From contig OZ038436.1 of the NCBI GenBank assembly GCA_964036275.1, positions 4,000,936 to 4,064,935 on the forward strand: a stretch of DNA of 64,000 nucleotides, read 5' to 3'. Position 1 is the first letter of the stretch. Each line of letters opens with the position of its first letter. The notes below the pieces were generated by a model, which was given only the letters and a program-made list of their open reading frames with translations, did not search any database and was not told the DNA's origin. The position numbers were made by a program, and so were the translations under genes. This document shows, one piece after another, positions 23,703 to 35,747 of the stretch. This stretch comes from Litoditis marina. Its lineage: Eukaryota; Nematoda; Chromadorea; Rhabditida; Rhabditidae.

Positions 23703-24363
23703 GACTCTGCTTATTAATATTTCTATAATATTCTAAGGAGGTGTACCAATTTAATTTATTATATTTAATAGAGACATTGCAGTCGATAGGAACTGTTTCT
23801 GTCCGAGTTGTTTCTGATTACTGGTTTTCTGAGCCCCTACCCATAACAAAATGCATTTGTTTCACTCGGTTTCGTTTCTTTCTCACAGAGCTACTTATTA
23901 TTATTATTCGTTTAACTTGTTATGAACATATTGTTTGTGTATTGACCGTAATCAATAAATAAATGTCCATGATTGGCATGGTTTTCAAAATGGGAAACGT
24001 TTTGTAAGGTGACGATCGATTTTCGCCGCTCCATAAAATTAGGGTTACTCATATACTACATTACAACACCTTCTTTTAGGATTTGAACGTCATTTAATTG
24101 TAGTTTGCGCTAAACACAGAGCATACATATCCAATCAGGTCAGGTATGGGTTTAAACTACAAATACAGCAGGACGATCGGATCTACGTAGTTTCGCTGAA
24201 GCGATCCATTACGGACTGCTAACTTTTACCGTAATGCAATCCCAGACTTAATACTTGACAACTTGGTACTGCTATGAATGTTTATTGAAATGGCGATTGA
24301 TAAAACGTGAAAGGTTATTGTTCAAAGTCGGTCTCGTATAGGAATCTTTTTGATTCTCTACAG
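23703..24363. other. 3' flank, no gene recognised
   Basis: Holds the AATAAATAAA signal near 23951. The copy of this stretch in core 3 is the target of a 441-bp insertion. No splice-bounded coding sequence seen. Confidence 0.45.
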
Positions 24364-24598
24364 ATATTCCACTATGGTGGGTAGTAGTCTCGAAGCATAT
24401 TGGACACAACGGTGGAGTAATGGCCGAATACCGTACAATCAGCCTGCAAATAGCGACTTATTGAAATTAGTGTTAGCAAAGTTTACTGTTTCATACGAAA
24501 ATGTCACACTCTCATTTGGTGTCCGTCTCATTGTAGGTTTGATATCTATATTTTGCACTTCACCTTTCTTGTGTTTTCTGATCACCCGAAAGCCTTGA
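24364..24598 (+). pseudogene. Terminal-exon-like ORF, possibly methyltransferase-related, core 1
   Basis: After the acceptor-like TTCTCTACAG the other cores read 77 codons from IPLWWGISLEAYW to CFLITRKP, stop TGA, with AATAAA only about 13 nt after the stop. The segment LEAYWTQRWSNGRIPYN then NSDLLKLVL resembles the start of thiopurine methyltransferase-type proteins (W-x-x-R/K-W-x-x-G-x-x-x-(F/Y)-(H/N), then L-L-K). The following SAM-binding motif is not present, so at best it is a fragment. In core 1 a one-base deletion (GGTGGGTAG for GGTGGGGTATTAG) breaks the reading frame from the acceptor. Confidence 0.3.
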
Positions 24599-25249
24599 AC
24601 GTTGCCTTAAATAAAACAATAATAGAAGTCCCGAGTTACTACTGTAGGAGTCGAAGCAGGAATGACAAGAACTAAATGACTGGAATCTCTCACTTCAACT
24701 GACTTTGGACAGTTAAATACGATAGTCTAGTTCGAGCTTTCATCGACTTGGGCTAACCATACCGCGCTAAATTCGTTTCCGGAAAGAAAGTTGTTGACCG
24801 ACAATTTCAGCGATTGTTCCAAAGTCCTTTCTCAACCACATGACGGTGGCTTATTCAGAATAGATGCCGAGAGCTGCCCATATTTTCTTTAAACTCTGCA
24901 AATGGGTATAGAAGTGGCTTAATTTGCATATGATAACAATTTTCTTATTAGAAATGCAATGAGCAGGGATCAAACCACGAACATCCATTCGGCTAAGTCC
25001 GAATCGAATCTAGAACATGAGAAGTGGCATGAAATTACCATAACCTGTTCCTTTTTGGTTTTAATTGGTTACTTGAAAACGCATTTCGGAAATTGTGTGC
25101 ACATTCAATTCAGTTGATGGATCTATCTATACGTTCGTTCTAAAACTACAAGATTCTCGGATCAGACCGACGTTTTTCGAGACCAACTACAAACACCGCA
25201 GCAAAAGTGATCTATATAGTGTCCTATCCGAGTGTTTCGTTGGTTCCAG
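24599..25249. other. No gene called between terminal ORF and VPS41 exon
   Basis: A stretch of about 160 bp (24731-24892) is open on the plus strand (contains TALNSFPERKLLTDNFSDCS), and part of the minus strand also reads as plausible peptide (RKDFGTIAEIVG) but with an internal stop. Neither has good splice sites, so neither is called. The end of the stretch provides the acceptor TTGGTTCCAG of the VPS41 exon. Confidence 0.4.
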
Positions 25250-25446
25250 ATCCCGGTGTGCATGTCGATTCCGGGTCTGCGCGACGCGTTGGCGCAAGTG
25301 CTGCGCGATTGCGCGCCGCGCGTCGATTTGATGCGCGGCTGTCGCGCGGCGACGCACGCCGACTCTCGCGTCCTGCTCACCAACTTCCTCGACGCGCAGC
25401 AGCGAACCGCGCCAATAGGAATACGCACCAAATGTGCCGTCTGCGG
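25250..25446 (+). pseudogene. vps-41: Captured VPS41 C-terminal exon, core 1
   Basis: 197-bp exon between the acceptor TTGGTTCCAG and the donor CGG/GTAGGT. It reads MSIPGLRDALAQVLRDC, then LMRGCR, LLTNFLDAQQRT, and ends TKCAVCG. Human VPS41 (HOPS complex subunit acting in late endosome/lysosome fusion) has the same order before its RING-H2 domain: IPxLRDSL-x-x-IL, L-x-x-GC, a long helix, then CxxC. The exon stops at the first CxxC of the RING. No further RING exon follows before the satellite, and no upstream vps-41 exon precedes it in the core. It is very rich in G+C and CpG, unlike its surroundings, which suggests a different origin. An isolated exon cannot make HOPS-competent protein. Confidence 0.75.
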
Positions 25447-25628
25447 GTAGGTCAAATGCATGACAACAATTTTATGTCTTTCTATTAAATGGTGAATACT
25501 CTTACCAATTTACTTTGGTCAGTTGTTATAACAAAAATTATCAACGAATTATCCAATTTGCTGGATTCTTGTTTGTTTCGGTTTTGAAAAGTAACGTTTT
25601 ACCTATTTGTAGTCTAAGTTTGTTTGTA

Positions 25629-27737
25629 ACGATTTCAAATTCCAAGAAAACGAGGCGAACGTTTACAGAAACTGCCAAGGTAGCCCTACGGGCATTGGGC
25701 AGTGATGCCAAGTTTGATCAAAAACTTATCTATATTCGCTTAGAACTAATTTTGTTTACAATTTAATTGTATTTCTAAATATATCAACGATTAGGTGGTA
25801 AATTGATGTTTACGATTTCAAATTCCAAGAAAACGAGGCGAACGTTTACAGAAACTGCCAAGGTAGCCCTACGGGCATTGGGCAGTGATGCCAAGTTTGA
25901 TCAAAAACTTATCTATATTCGCTTAGAACTAATTTTGTTTACAATTTAACTGTATTTCTAAATATATCAACGATTAGGTGGTAAATTGATGTTTACGATT
26001 TCAAATTCCAAGAAAACGAGGCGAACGTTTACAGAAACTGTCGAGGTAGCCCTACGGGCATTGGGCAGTGATACCAAGGTTGATCAAAAACTTATCTATA
26101 TTCGCTTAGAACTAATTTTGTTCAGAATTTGATTGTCTTTTTGAATATATCAACGATTAGGTGATAAACTGATGTTTACAATGTGAAATTCCAAGAAAAC
26201 GAGGCGAACGTTTACAGAAACTGCCGAGGTAGCCCTACGGGCATGTGGCAGTGATACCAAGGTTGGTCAAAGACTTATCTTTATTCGCTTAAAACTAATT
26301 TTGTTTACAATTTAATTGTATTTCTAAATATATCAACGATTAGGTGGTAAATTGATGTTTACGATTTCAAATTCCAAGAAAACGAGGCGAACGTTTACAG
26401 AAACTGCCGAGGTAGCCCTACGGGCATTGGGCAGTGATACCAAGGTTGATCAAAAACTTATCTATATTCGCTTAGAACTAATTTTGTTCACAATTTAATT
26501 GTATTTCTAATTATATCAACGATTAGGTGGTAAATTGGTGTTTACGATTTCAAATTCCAAGAAAACGAGGCGAACGTTTACAGAAACTGCCAAGGTAGCC
26601 CTACGGGCATTGGGCAGTGATGCCAAGTTTGATCAAAAACTTATCTATATTCGCTTAGATCTAATTTTGTTTACAATTTAATTGTATTTCTAAATATATC
26701 AACGATTAGGTGGTAAATTGATGTTTACGATTTCAAATTCCAAGAAAACGAGGCGAACGTTTACAGAAACTGCCAAGGTAGCCCTACGGGCATTGGGCAG
26801 TGATGCCAAGTTTGATCAAAAACTTATCTATATTCGCTTAGAACTAATTTTGTTTACAATTCAATTGTTTTTTCTAAATATATCAACGATTAGGTGGTAA
26901 ATTGATGTTTACGATTTCAAATTCCAAGAAAACGAGGCGAACGTTTACAGAAACTGCCGAGGTAGCCCTACGGGCATTGGGCAGTGATGCCAAGTTTGAT
27001 CAAAAACTTATCTATATTCGCTTAGAACTAATTTTGTTTACAATTTAATTGTATTTCTAAATATATCAACGATTAGGTGGTAAATTGATGTTTACGATTT
27101 CAAATTCCAAGAAAACGAGGCGAACGTTTACAGAAACTGCCGAGGTAGCCCTACGGGCATTGGGCAGTGATGCCAAGTTTGATAAAAAACTTATCTATAT
27201 TCGCTTAGAACTAATTTTGTTTAGAATTTGATTGTCTTTTTGAATATATCAACGATTAGGTGATAAACTGATGTTTACAATGTCAAATTCCAAGAAAACG
27301 AGGCGAACGTTTACAGAAACTGCCGAGGTAGCCCTACGGGCATGTGGCAGTGATACCAAGGTTGGTCAAAGACTTATCTTTATTCGCTTAAAACTAATTT
27401 TGTTTACAATTTAATTGTATTTCTGAATATATCAACGATTAGGTGGTAAATTGATGTTTACGATTTCAAATTCCAAGAAAACGAGGCGAACGTTTACAGA
27501 ACTGCCGAGGTAGCCCTACGGGCATTGGGCAGTGATACCAAGGTTGATCAAAAACTTATCTATATTCGCTTAGAACTAATTTTGTTTACAATTTAATTGT
27601 ATTTCTAAATATATCAACCAACGATTGGGTGGTAAATTGATGTTTACGATTTCAAATTCCAAGAAAACGAGGCGAACGTTTACAGAAACTGCCGAGGTAG
27701 CCCTACGGGCATTGGGCAGTGATACCAAGGTTGATCA
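25629..27737. repeat. 183-bp satellite array S2 (about 11.5 monomers)
   Basis: Both linker types occur, and monomers fall into GATGCCAAGTTT, GATACCAAGG and GCATGTGGCAG classes. One monomer lacks an A (CAGAACTGCC near 27499), as in S1 and S4, which marks shared descent. Near 27616 a 4-bp duplication gives ATCAACCAACG. Confidence 0.95.
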
Positions 27738-27839
27738 AAGACTTTCGAAGACTTATCTATATTTAGTTTTTTTTCTCTCACGTAACTTAAAATGTATGGG
27801 TGATGTGCGTTAATACAAAAGATTGAACACTTCGCTAAC

Positions 27840-27936
27840 CTCAGAAGCTGCTGCATGTGCAGCCTGTTCGAAATCCAAAACGACGGTGATGTCCGCCGTT
27901 GGGTGGTTGAACTGGACCATGGCGTCGTGAATGGCC
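27840..27936 (-). pseudogene. MULE-like transposase exon fragment (core 2)
   Basis: Identical in sequence and splice sites to the core 1 exon (VVLDFEQAAHAAASE). Confidence 0.5.
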
Positions 27937-29382
27937 CTGAAAATGGTGGTGTAGGTCGTTTTACTCAACACACACCAATTAGCCGAGATGCTAGCTTTGT
28001 TGAAACGCCGAAAAGTGTAATTCGTTGGAGTTTGTTGATATTTTCTGCTGATTTTGAGTTTTTCTTATAGTACCTACTCACATAGATTATACACAAAATG
28101 ATCAAAATGATCGTTTAATAGATCATACACAAAAATTGAACTTTGGTGCCATTTAATAAGAAAGACTACATGATCATGCTTTGGTCCTGCTCCGTGCTCG
28201 CCTACCTCTACGCACATCTGCTCCACTTGTAGTTGGATCACATTCCTGAAGTCAACAGTTTTTCTTTTTCTCATGTTCCGGACATCATAATTTGGTTCAT
28301 ATTCTAACCTCTGGAACATAATTGAGGTTCAAGGTAAATCCCCAATTATCTATCGCCTTTCCAATATTCTCACCCAGGTGGGCTACTCAAAACTGAAACC
28401 CCAATTAACTCGTAGGCGTGGCATCTTGGTGTAACCTTTGACCCTCTATAATTCTCATTACCGGATCATACATCTCTCGAAAGTACTACATACTTACCTA
28501 TACAGTATTTATGTTCTCCCCATCAGGTTAGCTTTTTTCATATTTCTTTACCAGAAATCTCAATTGTTCCTAATGAACAAGATGTTTATCGAGAATATAA
28601 GGTTTGCAATTGTTCACCAAATCTTAGCTGTAACCAGCGCTTCGCGATCAAACTACAAACCTGTACAACGTAGCGAAGCGAGCGTGTATTCCGTGAACAA
28701 ATATTTTGGCTGTTTTCAGTTAACACATTCGATCTCTCAATTGTATTCTGCTGTGTTTGTGAACAATAGTTCGAGCAGTTGTGTAGCAGTAGAACGCATT
28801 ATACGTTTTGGACTAAAAAGAGAACGTTTTACCCATATTCGTGTAATTGATTTCTTCAAGAAAATCAACCGTTTGATGAAGAATATCAGATTTTTTTCAC
28901 TACGCTTGAATGGTACTGACTTTTTTAGGAAATATGTGAAGTGCGGGTGGTGATGGTGAAAGGCTTCGGTTGATCGTATCGAAAAGAAATACCAGCTTGG
29001 TTTCCGATCAGTTCCGATCCTTTCTTCAATTACTGGACAAGGTAATTTAGTTTTATTAGTACAATAAAAGTAACTTGACGTAAACTTAACTAAGTAGAAG
29101 TTTTATTATCTAGAAATTTACGGGCTTCAAGCCTATTTTCGTACTTTGGTGGAGGTGCGGAGGCCAAAACGGTGTAACTTTGAACTTAATCAATATAGGT
29201 AATTTAAAGAGTTGAGAGCAATGTAGCGATGTGTAGAACATGGTGTATGAAATTATCATTCTCAACGGCACAACTTTGTTGAATAAGCTGTGTCGTTGAG
29301 AATGATTGTCATTAACTCAAAAAAACCTGAAAAACTAATATTTCAAGTGGGATTTTGACTTTTAAGTATATTGTGATTTCAG

Positions 29383-29493
29383 GTGACGGAAGCGCTTGCT
29401 CCCCCGACGGCTCTGCCCAAACGAAGTTCCGTCCCTTCCATGAGCACGCATGACGATGTCGAGGACACGACACTCAATTATGCGTGTTTACAA
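29383..29493 (+). CDS. VTEALAPP exon, core 2
   Basis: Open over 37 residues with acceptor and donor intact. It reads STHDDVEDTT where cores 4 and 5 read STQDDVEDTT. Confidence 0.5.
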
Positions 29494-29742
29494 GTGAGAT
29501 ATTTGTGGTTGTTTTGGGTTAGTATGGTTTGTTCATGATCAATATAAACGAAAATTATCTGTTCGAATGAATTAGATTTCATTAGTTTGCTCCCGTATCG
29601 AACTATTGAACGTTTTTCGCTACACCTCAATCTGCTACATGTTTAAACAGAGAAGATTAGTTTATATCGCATCACAGGGCTAATTTTCTTTAGTCTGGCC
29701 CAACTCTTTCGGTGAACCGGAAAAACGGAAAAACCAGGTTAT

Positions 29743-29979
29743 ATGAAGAATTCACCGCGTAACGGACAGGATTGTAATATGTTGATGTTATCTCCAGTTG
29801 ATATTGCATTTGTGTGGCAGATCCATGACGATTCGCAGAAGCCGTTCTCACTTCCGAAGGATTCCCTGCTGTCTATCAACTCTCCCTCCACGAATGCGCG
29901 ATCAAAATCTGGCAATCTCTTCTCAAAGGATTCATCACAACAAGCTCTTCTCGACTACGCAACCATCAGACCGTTATGA
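29743..29979 (+). CDS. Terminal DYATIRPL ORF, core 2
   Basis: Intact 78-codon ORF (KDSLLSINS form). The base change CCAGGTTATATG, where other cores have GGTTAGATG, removes the in-frame stop just upstream of the ATG in this copy only. Confidence 0.35.
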   Translation: MKNSPRNGQDCNMLMLSPVDIAFVWQIHDDSQKPFSLPKDSLLSINSPSTNARSKSGNLFSKDSSQQALLDYATIRPL

Positions 29980-30640
29980 GACTCTGCTTATTAATATTTC
30001 TATAATAATATAAGGAGGTGTACCAATTTAATTTATTATATTTAATAGAGACATAGCAGTCGATAGGAACTGTTTCTGTCCGAGTTGTTTCTGATTACTG
30101 GTTTTCTGAGCCCCTACCCATAACAAAATGCATTTGTTTCACTCGGTTTCGTTTCTTTCTCACAGAGATACTTATTATTATTATTCGTTTAACTTGTTAT
30201 GAACATATTGTTTGTGTATTGACCGTAATCAATAAATAAATGTCCATGATTGGCATGGTTTTCAAAATTGGAAACGTTTTGTAAGGTGACGATCGATTTT
30301 CGCCGCTCCATAAAATTAGGGTTACTCATATACTACATTACAACACCTTCTTTTAGGATTTGAACGTCATTTAATTGTAGTTTGCGCTAAACACAGAGCA
30401 TACATATCCAATCAGGTCAGGTATGGGTTTAAACTACAAATACAGCAGGACGATCGGATCTACGTAGTTTCGCTGAAGCGATCCATTACAGACTGCTAAC
30501 TTTCACCGTAATGCAATCCCAGACTTAATACTTGACCACTTGGTACTGCTATGAATGTTTATTGAAATGGCGATTGATAAAACGTGAAAGGTTATTGTTC
30601 AAAGTCGGTCTCGTATAGGAATCTTTTTGATTCTCTACAG

Positions 30641-30876
30641 ATATTCCACTATGGTGGGGTATTAGTCTCGAAGCATATTGGACACAACGGTGGAGTAATG
30701 ACCGAATACCGTACAATCAGCCTGCAAATAGCGACTTATTGAAATTAGTGTTAGCAAAGTTTACTGTTTCATACGAAAATGTCACACTCTCATTTGGTGT
30801 CCGTCTCATTGTAGGTTTGATATCTATATTTTGCACTTCACCTTTCTTGTGTTTTCTGATCACCCGAAAGCCTTGA
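30641..30876 (+). pseudogene. Terminal-exon-like ORF (methyltransferase-like?), core 2
   Basis: Open from the acceptor through ITRKP and TGA. Reads SNDRIPYN in place of SNGRIPYN, altering a position that is glycine in the proposed family motif. Confidence 0.3.
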
Positions 30877-31527
30877 ACGTTGCCTTAAATAAAACAATAA
30901 TAGAAGTCCCGAGTTACTACTGTAGGAGTCGAAGCAGGAATGACAAGAACTAAATGACTGGCATCTCTCACTTCAACTGACTTTGGACAGTTAAATACGA
31001 TAGTCTAGTTCGAGCTTTCATCGACTTGGGCTAACCATACCGCGCTAAATTCGTTTCCGGAAAGAAAGTTGTTGACCGACAATTTCAGCGATTGTTCCAA
31101 AGTCCTTTCTCAACCACATGACGGTGGCTTATTCAGAATAGATGCCGAGAGCTGCCCATATTTTCTTTAAACTCTGCAAATGGGTATAGAAGTGGCTTAA
31201 TTTGCATATGATAACAATTTGCTTATTAGAAATGCAATGAGCAGGGATCAAACCGCGAACATCCATTCGGCTAAGTCAGAATCGAATCTAGAACATGAGA
31301 AGTGGCATGAAATTACCATAACCTGTTCCTTTTTGGTTTTAATTGGTTACTTGAAAACGCATTTCGGAAATTGTGTGCAGATTCAATTCAGTTGATGGAT
31401 CTATCTATACGTTCGTTCTAAAACTACAAGATTCTCGGATCAGACCGACGTTTTTCGAGACCAACTACAAACACCGCAGCAAAAGTGATCTATATAGTGT
31501 CCTATCCGAGTGTTTCGTTGGTTCCAG

Positions 31528-31724
31528 ATCCCGGTGTGCATGTCGATTCCGGGTCTGCGCGACGCGTTGGCGCAAGTGCTGCGCGATTGCGCGCCGCGCG
31601 TCGATTTGATGCGCGGCTGTCGCGCGGCGACGCACGCCGACTCTCGCGTCCTGCTCACCAACTTCCTCGACGCGCAGCAGCGAACCGCGCCAATAGGAAT
31701 ACGCACCAAATGTGCCGTCTGCGG
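31528..31724 (+). pseudogene. vps-41: Captured VPS41 exon, core 2
   Basis: Reading frame and both splice sites intact, no difference from core 1 seen. Confidence 0.75.
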
Positions 31725-31906
31725 GTAGGTCAAATGCATGACAACAATTTTATGTCTTTCTATTAAATGGTGAATACTCTTACCAATTTACTTTGGTCAG
31801 TTGTTATAACAAAAATTATCAACGAATTATCCAATTTGCTGGATTCTTGTTTGTTTCGGTTTTGAAAAGTAACGTTTTACCTATTTGTAGTCTAAGTTTG
31901 TTTGTA

Positions 31907-33097
31907 ACGATTTCAATTTCCAAGAAAACGAGGCGAACGTTTACAGAAACTGCCAAGGTAGCCCTACGGGCATTGGGCAGTGATGCCAAGTTTGATCAAA
32001 AACTTATCTATATTCGCTTAGAACTAATTTTGTTTACAATTTAATTGTATTTCTAAATATATCAACGATTAGGTGGTAAATTGATGTTTACGATTTCAAA
32101 TTCCAAGAAAACGAGGCGAACGTTTACAGAAACTGCCAAGGTAGCCCTACGGGCATTGGGCAGTGATGCCAAGTTTGATCAAAAACTTATCTATATTCGC
32201 TTAGAACTAATTTTGTTTACAATTTAATTGTATTTCTAAATATATCAACGATTAGGTGGTAAATTGATGTTTACGATTTCAAGTTCCAAGAAAACGAGGC
32301 GAACGTTTACAGAAACTGCCGAGGTAGCCCTACGGGCATTGGGCAGTGATGCCAAGTTTGATCAAAAACTTATCTATAATCGCTTAGAACTAATTTTGTT
32401 TACAATTTAATTGTATTTCTAAATATATCAACGATTAGGTGGTAAATTGATGTTTACGATTTCAAATTCCAAGAAAACGAGGCGAACGTTTACAGAAACT
32501 GCCGAGGTAGCCCTACGGGCATTGGGCAGTGATGCCAAGTTTGATCAAAAACTTATCTATATTCGCTTAGAACTAATTTTGTTTAGAATTTGATTGTCTT
32601 TTTGAATATATCAACGATTAGGTGATAAACTGATGTTTACAATGTCAAATTCCAAGAAAACGAGGCGAACGTTTACAGAAACTGCCAAGGTAGCCCTACG
32701 GGCATTGGGCAGTGATGCCAAGTTTGATCAAAAACTTATCTATATTCGCTTAGAACTAATTTTGTTTACAATTTAATTGTATTTCTAAATATATCAACGA
32801 TTAGGTGGTAAATTGATGTTTACGATTTCAAATTCCAAGAAAACGAGGCGAACGTTTACAGAAACTGCCGAGGTAGCCCTACGGGCATTGGGCAGTGATA
32901 CCAAGGTTGATCAAAAACTTATCTATATTCGCTTAGAACTAATTTTGTTTACAATTTGATTGTATTTCTAAATATATCAACGATTAGGTGGTAAATTGAT
33001 GTTTACGATTTCAAATTCCAAGAAAACGAGGCGAACGTTTACAGAAACTGCCGAGGTAGCCCTACGGGCATTGGGCAGTGATACCAAGGTTGATCAA
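31907..33097. repeat. 183-bp satellite array S3 (about 6.5 monomers)
   Basis: Short array between cores 2 and 3. It begins with a variant TTTCAATTTCCAAG and otherwise has the usual monomer classes. Confidence 0.95.
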
Positions 33098-33200
33098 AGA
33101 CTTTCGAAGACTTATCTATATTTAGTTTTTTTTTTCTCTCACGTAACTTAAAATGTATGGGTGATGTGCGTTAATACAAAAAATTGAACACTTCGCTAAC

Positions 33201-33297
33201 CTCAGAAGCTGCTGCATGTGCAGCCTGTTCGAAATCCAAAACGACGGTGATGTCCGCCGTTGGGTGGTTGAACTGGACCATGGCGTCGTGAATGGCC
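33201..33297 (-). pseudogene. MULE-like transposase exon fragment (core 3)
   Basis: Same as in core 1; no change in the coding stretch. Confidence 0.5.
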
Positions 33298-34706
33298 CTG
33301 AAAATGGTGGTGTAGGTCGTTTTACTCAACACACACCAATTCGCCGAGATGCTAGCTTTGTTGAAACGCCGAAAAGTGTAATTCGTTGGAGTTTGTTGAT
33401 ATTTTCTGCTGATTTTGAGTTTTTCTTATAGTACCTACTCACGATCATACACAAAAATTTAACTTTGGTGCCATTTAATAAGAAAGACTACATGATCATG
33501 CTTTGGTCCTGCTCCGTGCTCGCCTACCTCTACGCACATCTGCTCCACTTGTAGTTGGATCACATTCCTGAAGTCAACAGTTTTTCTTTTTCTCATGTTC
33601 CGGACATCATAATTTGGTTCATATTCTAACCTCTGGAACATAATTGAGGTTCAAGGTAAATCCCCAATTATCTATCGCCTTTCCAATATTCTCACCCAGG
33701 TGTGCTACTCAAAACTGAAACCCCAATTAACTCGTAGGCGTGGCATCTTGGTGTAACCTTTGACCCTCTATAATTCTCATTACCGGATCATACATCTCTC
33801 GAAAGTACTACATACTTACCTATACAATATTTATGTTCTCCCCATCAGGTTAGCTTTTTTCATATTTCTTTACCAGAAATCTCAATTGTTCCTAATGAAC
33901 CAGATGTTTATCGAGAATATAAGGTTTGCAATTGTTCACCAAATCTTAGCTGTAACCAGCGCTTCGCGATCAAACTACAAACCTGTACAACGTAGCGAAG
34001 CGAGCGTGTATTCCGTGGAACAAATATTTTGGCTGTTTTCAGTTAACACATTCGATCTCTCAATTGTATTCTGCTGTGTTTGTGAACAATAGTTCGAGCA
34101 GTTGTGTAGCAGTAGAACGCATTATAGGTTTTGGACTAAAAAGAGAACGTTTTACCCATATTCGTGTAATTGATTTCTTCAAGGAAATCAACCGTTTGAT
34201 GAAGAATATCAGATTTTTTTCACTACGCTTGAATGGTACTGACTTTTTTAGGAAATATGTGAAGTGCGGGTGGTGATGGTGAAAGGCTTCGGTTGATCGT
34301 ATCGAAAAGAAATACCAGCTTGGTTTCCGATCAGTTTCCGATCCTTTCTTCAATTACTGGACAAGGTAATTTAGTTTTATTAGTACAATATAAGTAACTT
34401 GACGTAAACTTAACTAAGTAGAAGTTTTATTATCTAGAAATTTACGGGCTTCAAGCCTATTTTCGTACTTTGGTGGAGGTGCGGAGGCCAAAACGGTGTA
34501 ACTTTGAACTTAATCAATATAGGTAATTTAAAAAGTTGAGAGCAATGTAGCGATGTGTAGAACATGGTGTATGAAATTATCATTCTCAACGGCACAACTT
34601 TGTTGAATAAGTTGTGTCGTTGAGAATGATTGTCATTAACTCAAAAAAACCTGAAAAACTAATATTTCAAGTGGGATTTTGACTTTTAAGTATGTTGTGA
34701 TTTCAG

Positions 34707-34817
34707 GTGACGGAAGCGCTTGCTCCCCCGACGGCTCTGCCCAAACGAAGTTCCGTCCCTTCCATGAGCACGCATGACGATGTCGAGGACACGACACTCA
34801 ATTATGCGTGTTTACAA
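34707..34817 (+). CDS. VTEALAPP exon, core 3
   Basis: Open with both splice sites; STHDD form as in core 2. Confidence 0.5.
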
Positions 34818-35066
34818 GTGAGATATTTGTGGTTGTTTTGGGTTAGTATGGTTTGTTCATGATCAATATAAACGAAAATTATCTGTTCGAATGAATTAGA
34901 TTTCATTAGTTTGCTCCCGTATCGAACTATTGAACGTTTTTCGCTACACCTCAATCTGCTACATGTTTAAACAGAGAAGATTAGTTTATATCGCATCACA
35001 GGACTAATTTTCTTAAGTCTGGCCCAACTCTTTCGGTGAACCGGAAAAACGGAAAAACCAGGTTAG

Positions 35067-35303
35067 ATGAAGAATTCACCGCGTAACGGACAGGATTGTA
35101 ATATGTTGATGTTATCTCCAGTTGATATTGCATTTGTGTGGCAGATCCATGACGATTCGCAGAAGCCGTTCTCACTTCCGAAGGATTCCCTGCTGTCTAT
35201 CAACTCTCCCTCCACGAATGCGCGATCAAAATCTGGCAATCTCTTCTCAAAGGATTCATCACAACAAGCTCTTCTCGACTACGCAACCATCAGACCGTTA
35301 TGA
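35067..35303 (+). CDS. Terminal DYATIRPL ORF, core 3
   Basis: Intact; KDSLLSINS form. The TAG upstream of the ATG is present. Confidence 0.35.
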   Translation: MKNSPRNGQDCNMLMLSPVDIAFVWQIHDDSQKPFSLPKDSLLSINSPSTNARSKSGNLFSKDSSQQALLDYATIRPL

Positions 35304-35747
35304 GACTCTGCTTATTAATATTTCTATAATAATATAAGGAGGTGTACCAATTTAATTTATTATATTTAATAGAGACATAGCAGTCGATAGGAACTGTTTC
35401 TGTCCGAGTTGTTTCTGATTACTGGTTTTCTGAGCCCCTATCCATAACAAAATGCATTTGTTTCACTCAGTTTCGTTTCTTTCTCGCAGAGATACTTATT
35501 ATTATTATTCGTTCAACTTGTTATGAACATATTGTTTGTGTATTGACCGTAATCAATAAATAAATGTCCATGATTGGCATGGTTTTCAAAATTGGAAACG
35601 TTTTGTAAGGTGACGATCGATTTTCGCCGCTCCATAAAATTAGGGTTACTCATATACTACATTACAACACCTTCTTTTAGGATTTGAACGTCATTTAATT
35701 GTAGTTTGCGCTAAACACAGAGCATACATATCCAATCAGGTCAGGTA

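Larger units (their letters stand above)
21500..25628. repeat. Macro-unit core 1
   Basis: About 4.13 kb of complex sequence between two 183-bp arrays. It leaves the satellite just after GGTTGATCAAAGACTTTCGA and re-enters it at ACGATTTCAAATTCC; the same two phases are used in every complete core. Order of contents: MULE-like exon (minus), unassigned ORF (minus), 23-bp hairpin, exon-like VTEALAPP piece (plus), terminal tyrosine-motif ORF (plus) with AATAAA, terminal-exon-like ORF (plus) with AATAAA, and VPS41 exon (plus). Confidence 0.9.
27738..31906. repeat. Macro-unit core 2
   Basis: Full-length core with the same content and order as core 1. A private expansion of about 36 bp near 28080-28120 (duplicated CATACACAAAA with AAAATGATC repeats) lies between the MULE-like exon and the unassigned minus-strand ORF. 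Confidence 0.9.

Noticed and set aside
24490..24505. CTGTTTCA, the core of the Caenorhabditis piRNA upstream motif
   Set aside because: A single occurrence per unit within an ORF, without the extended context or clustering expected of piRNA loci.
24955..25015. Minus-strand tRNA-like sequence (TAGCCGAATGGA and GGTTTGATCCC)
   Set aside because: The A-box- and B-box-like pieces are almost adjacent and no cloverleaf with an anticodon arm can be drawn.
25162..25461. 99-codon minus-strand ORF across the VPS41 exon
   Set aside because: Shadow of the GC-rich plus-strand exon, as are the 93-codon plus-frame ORFs there.
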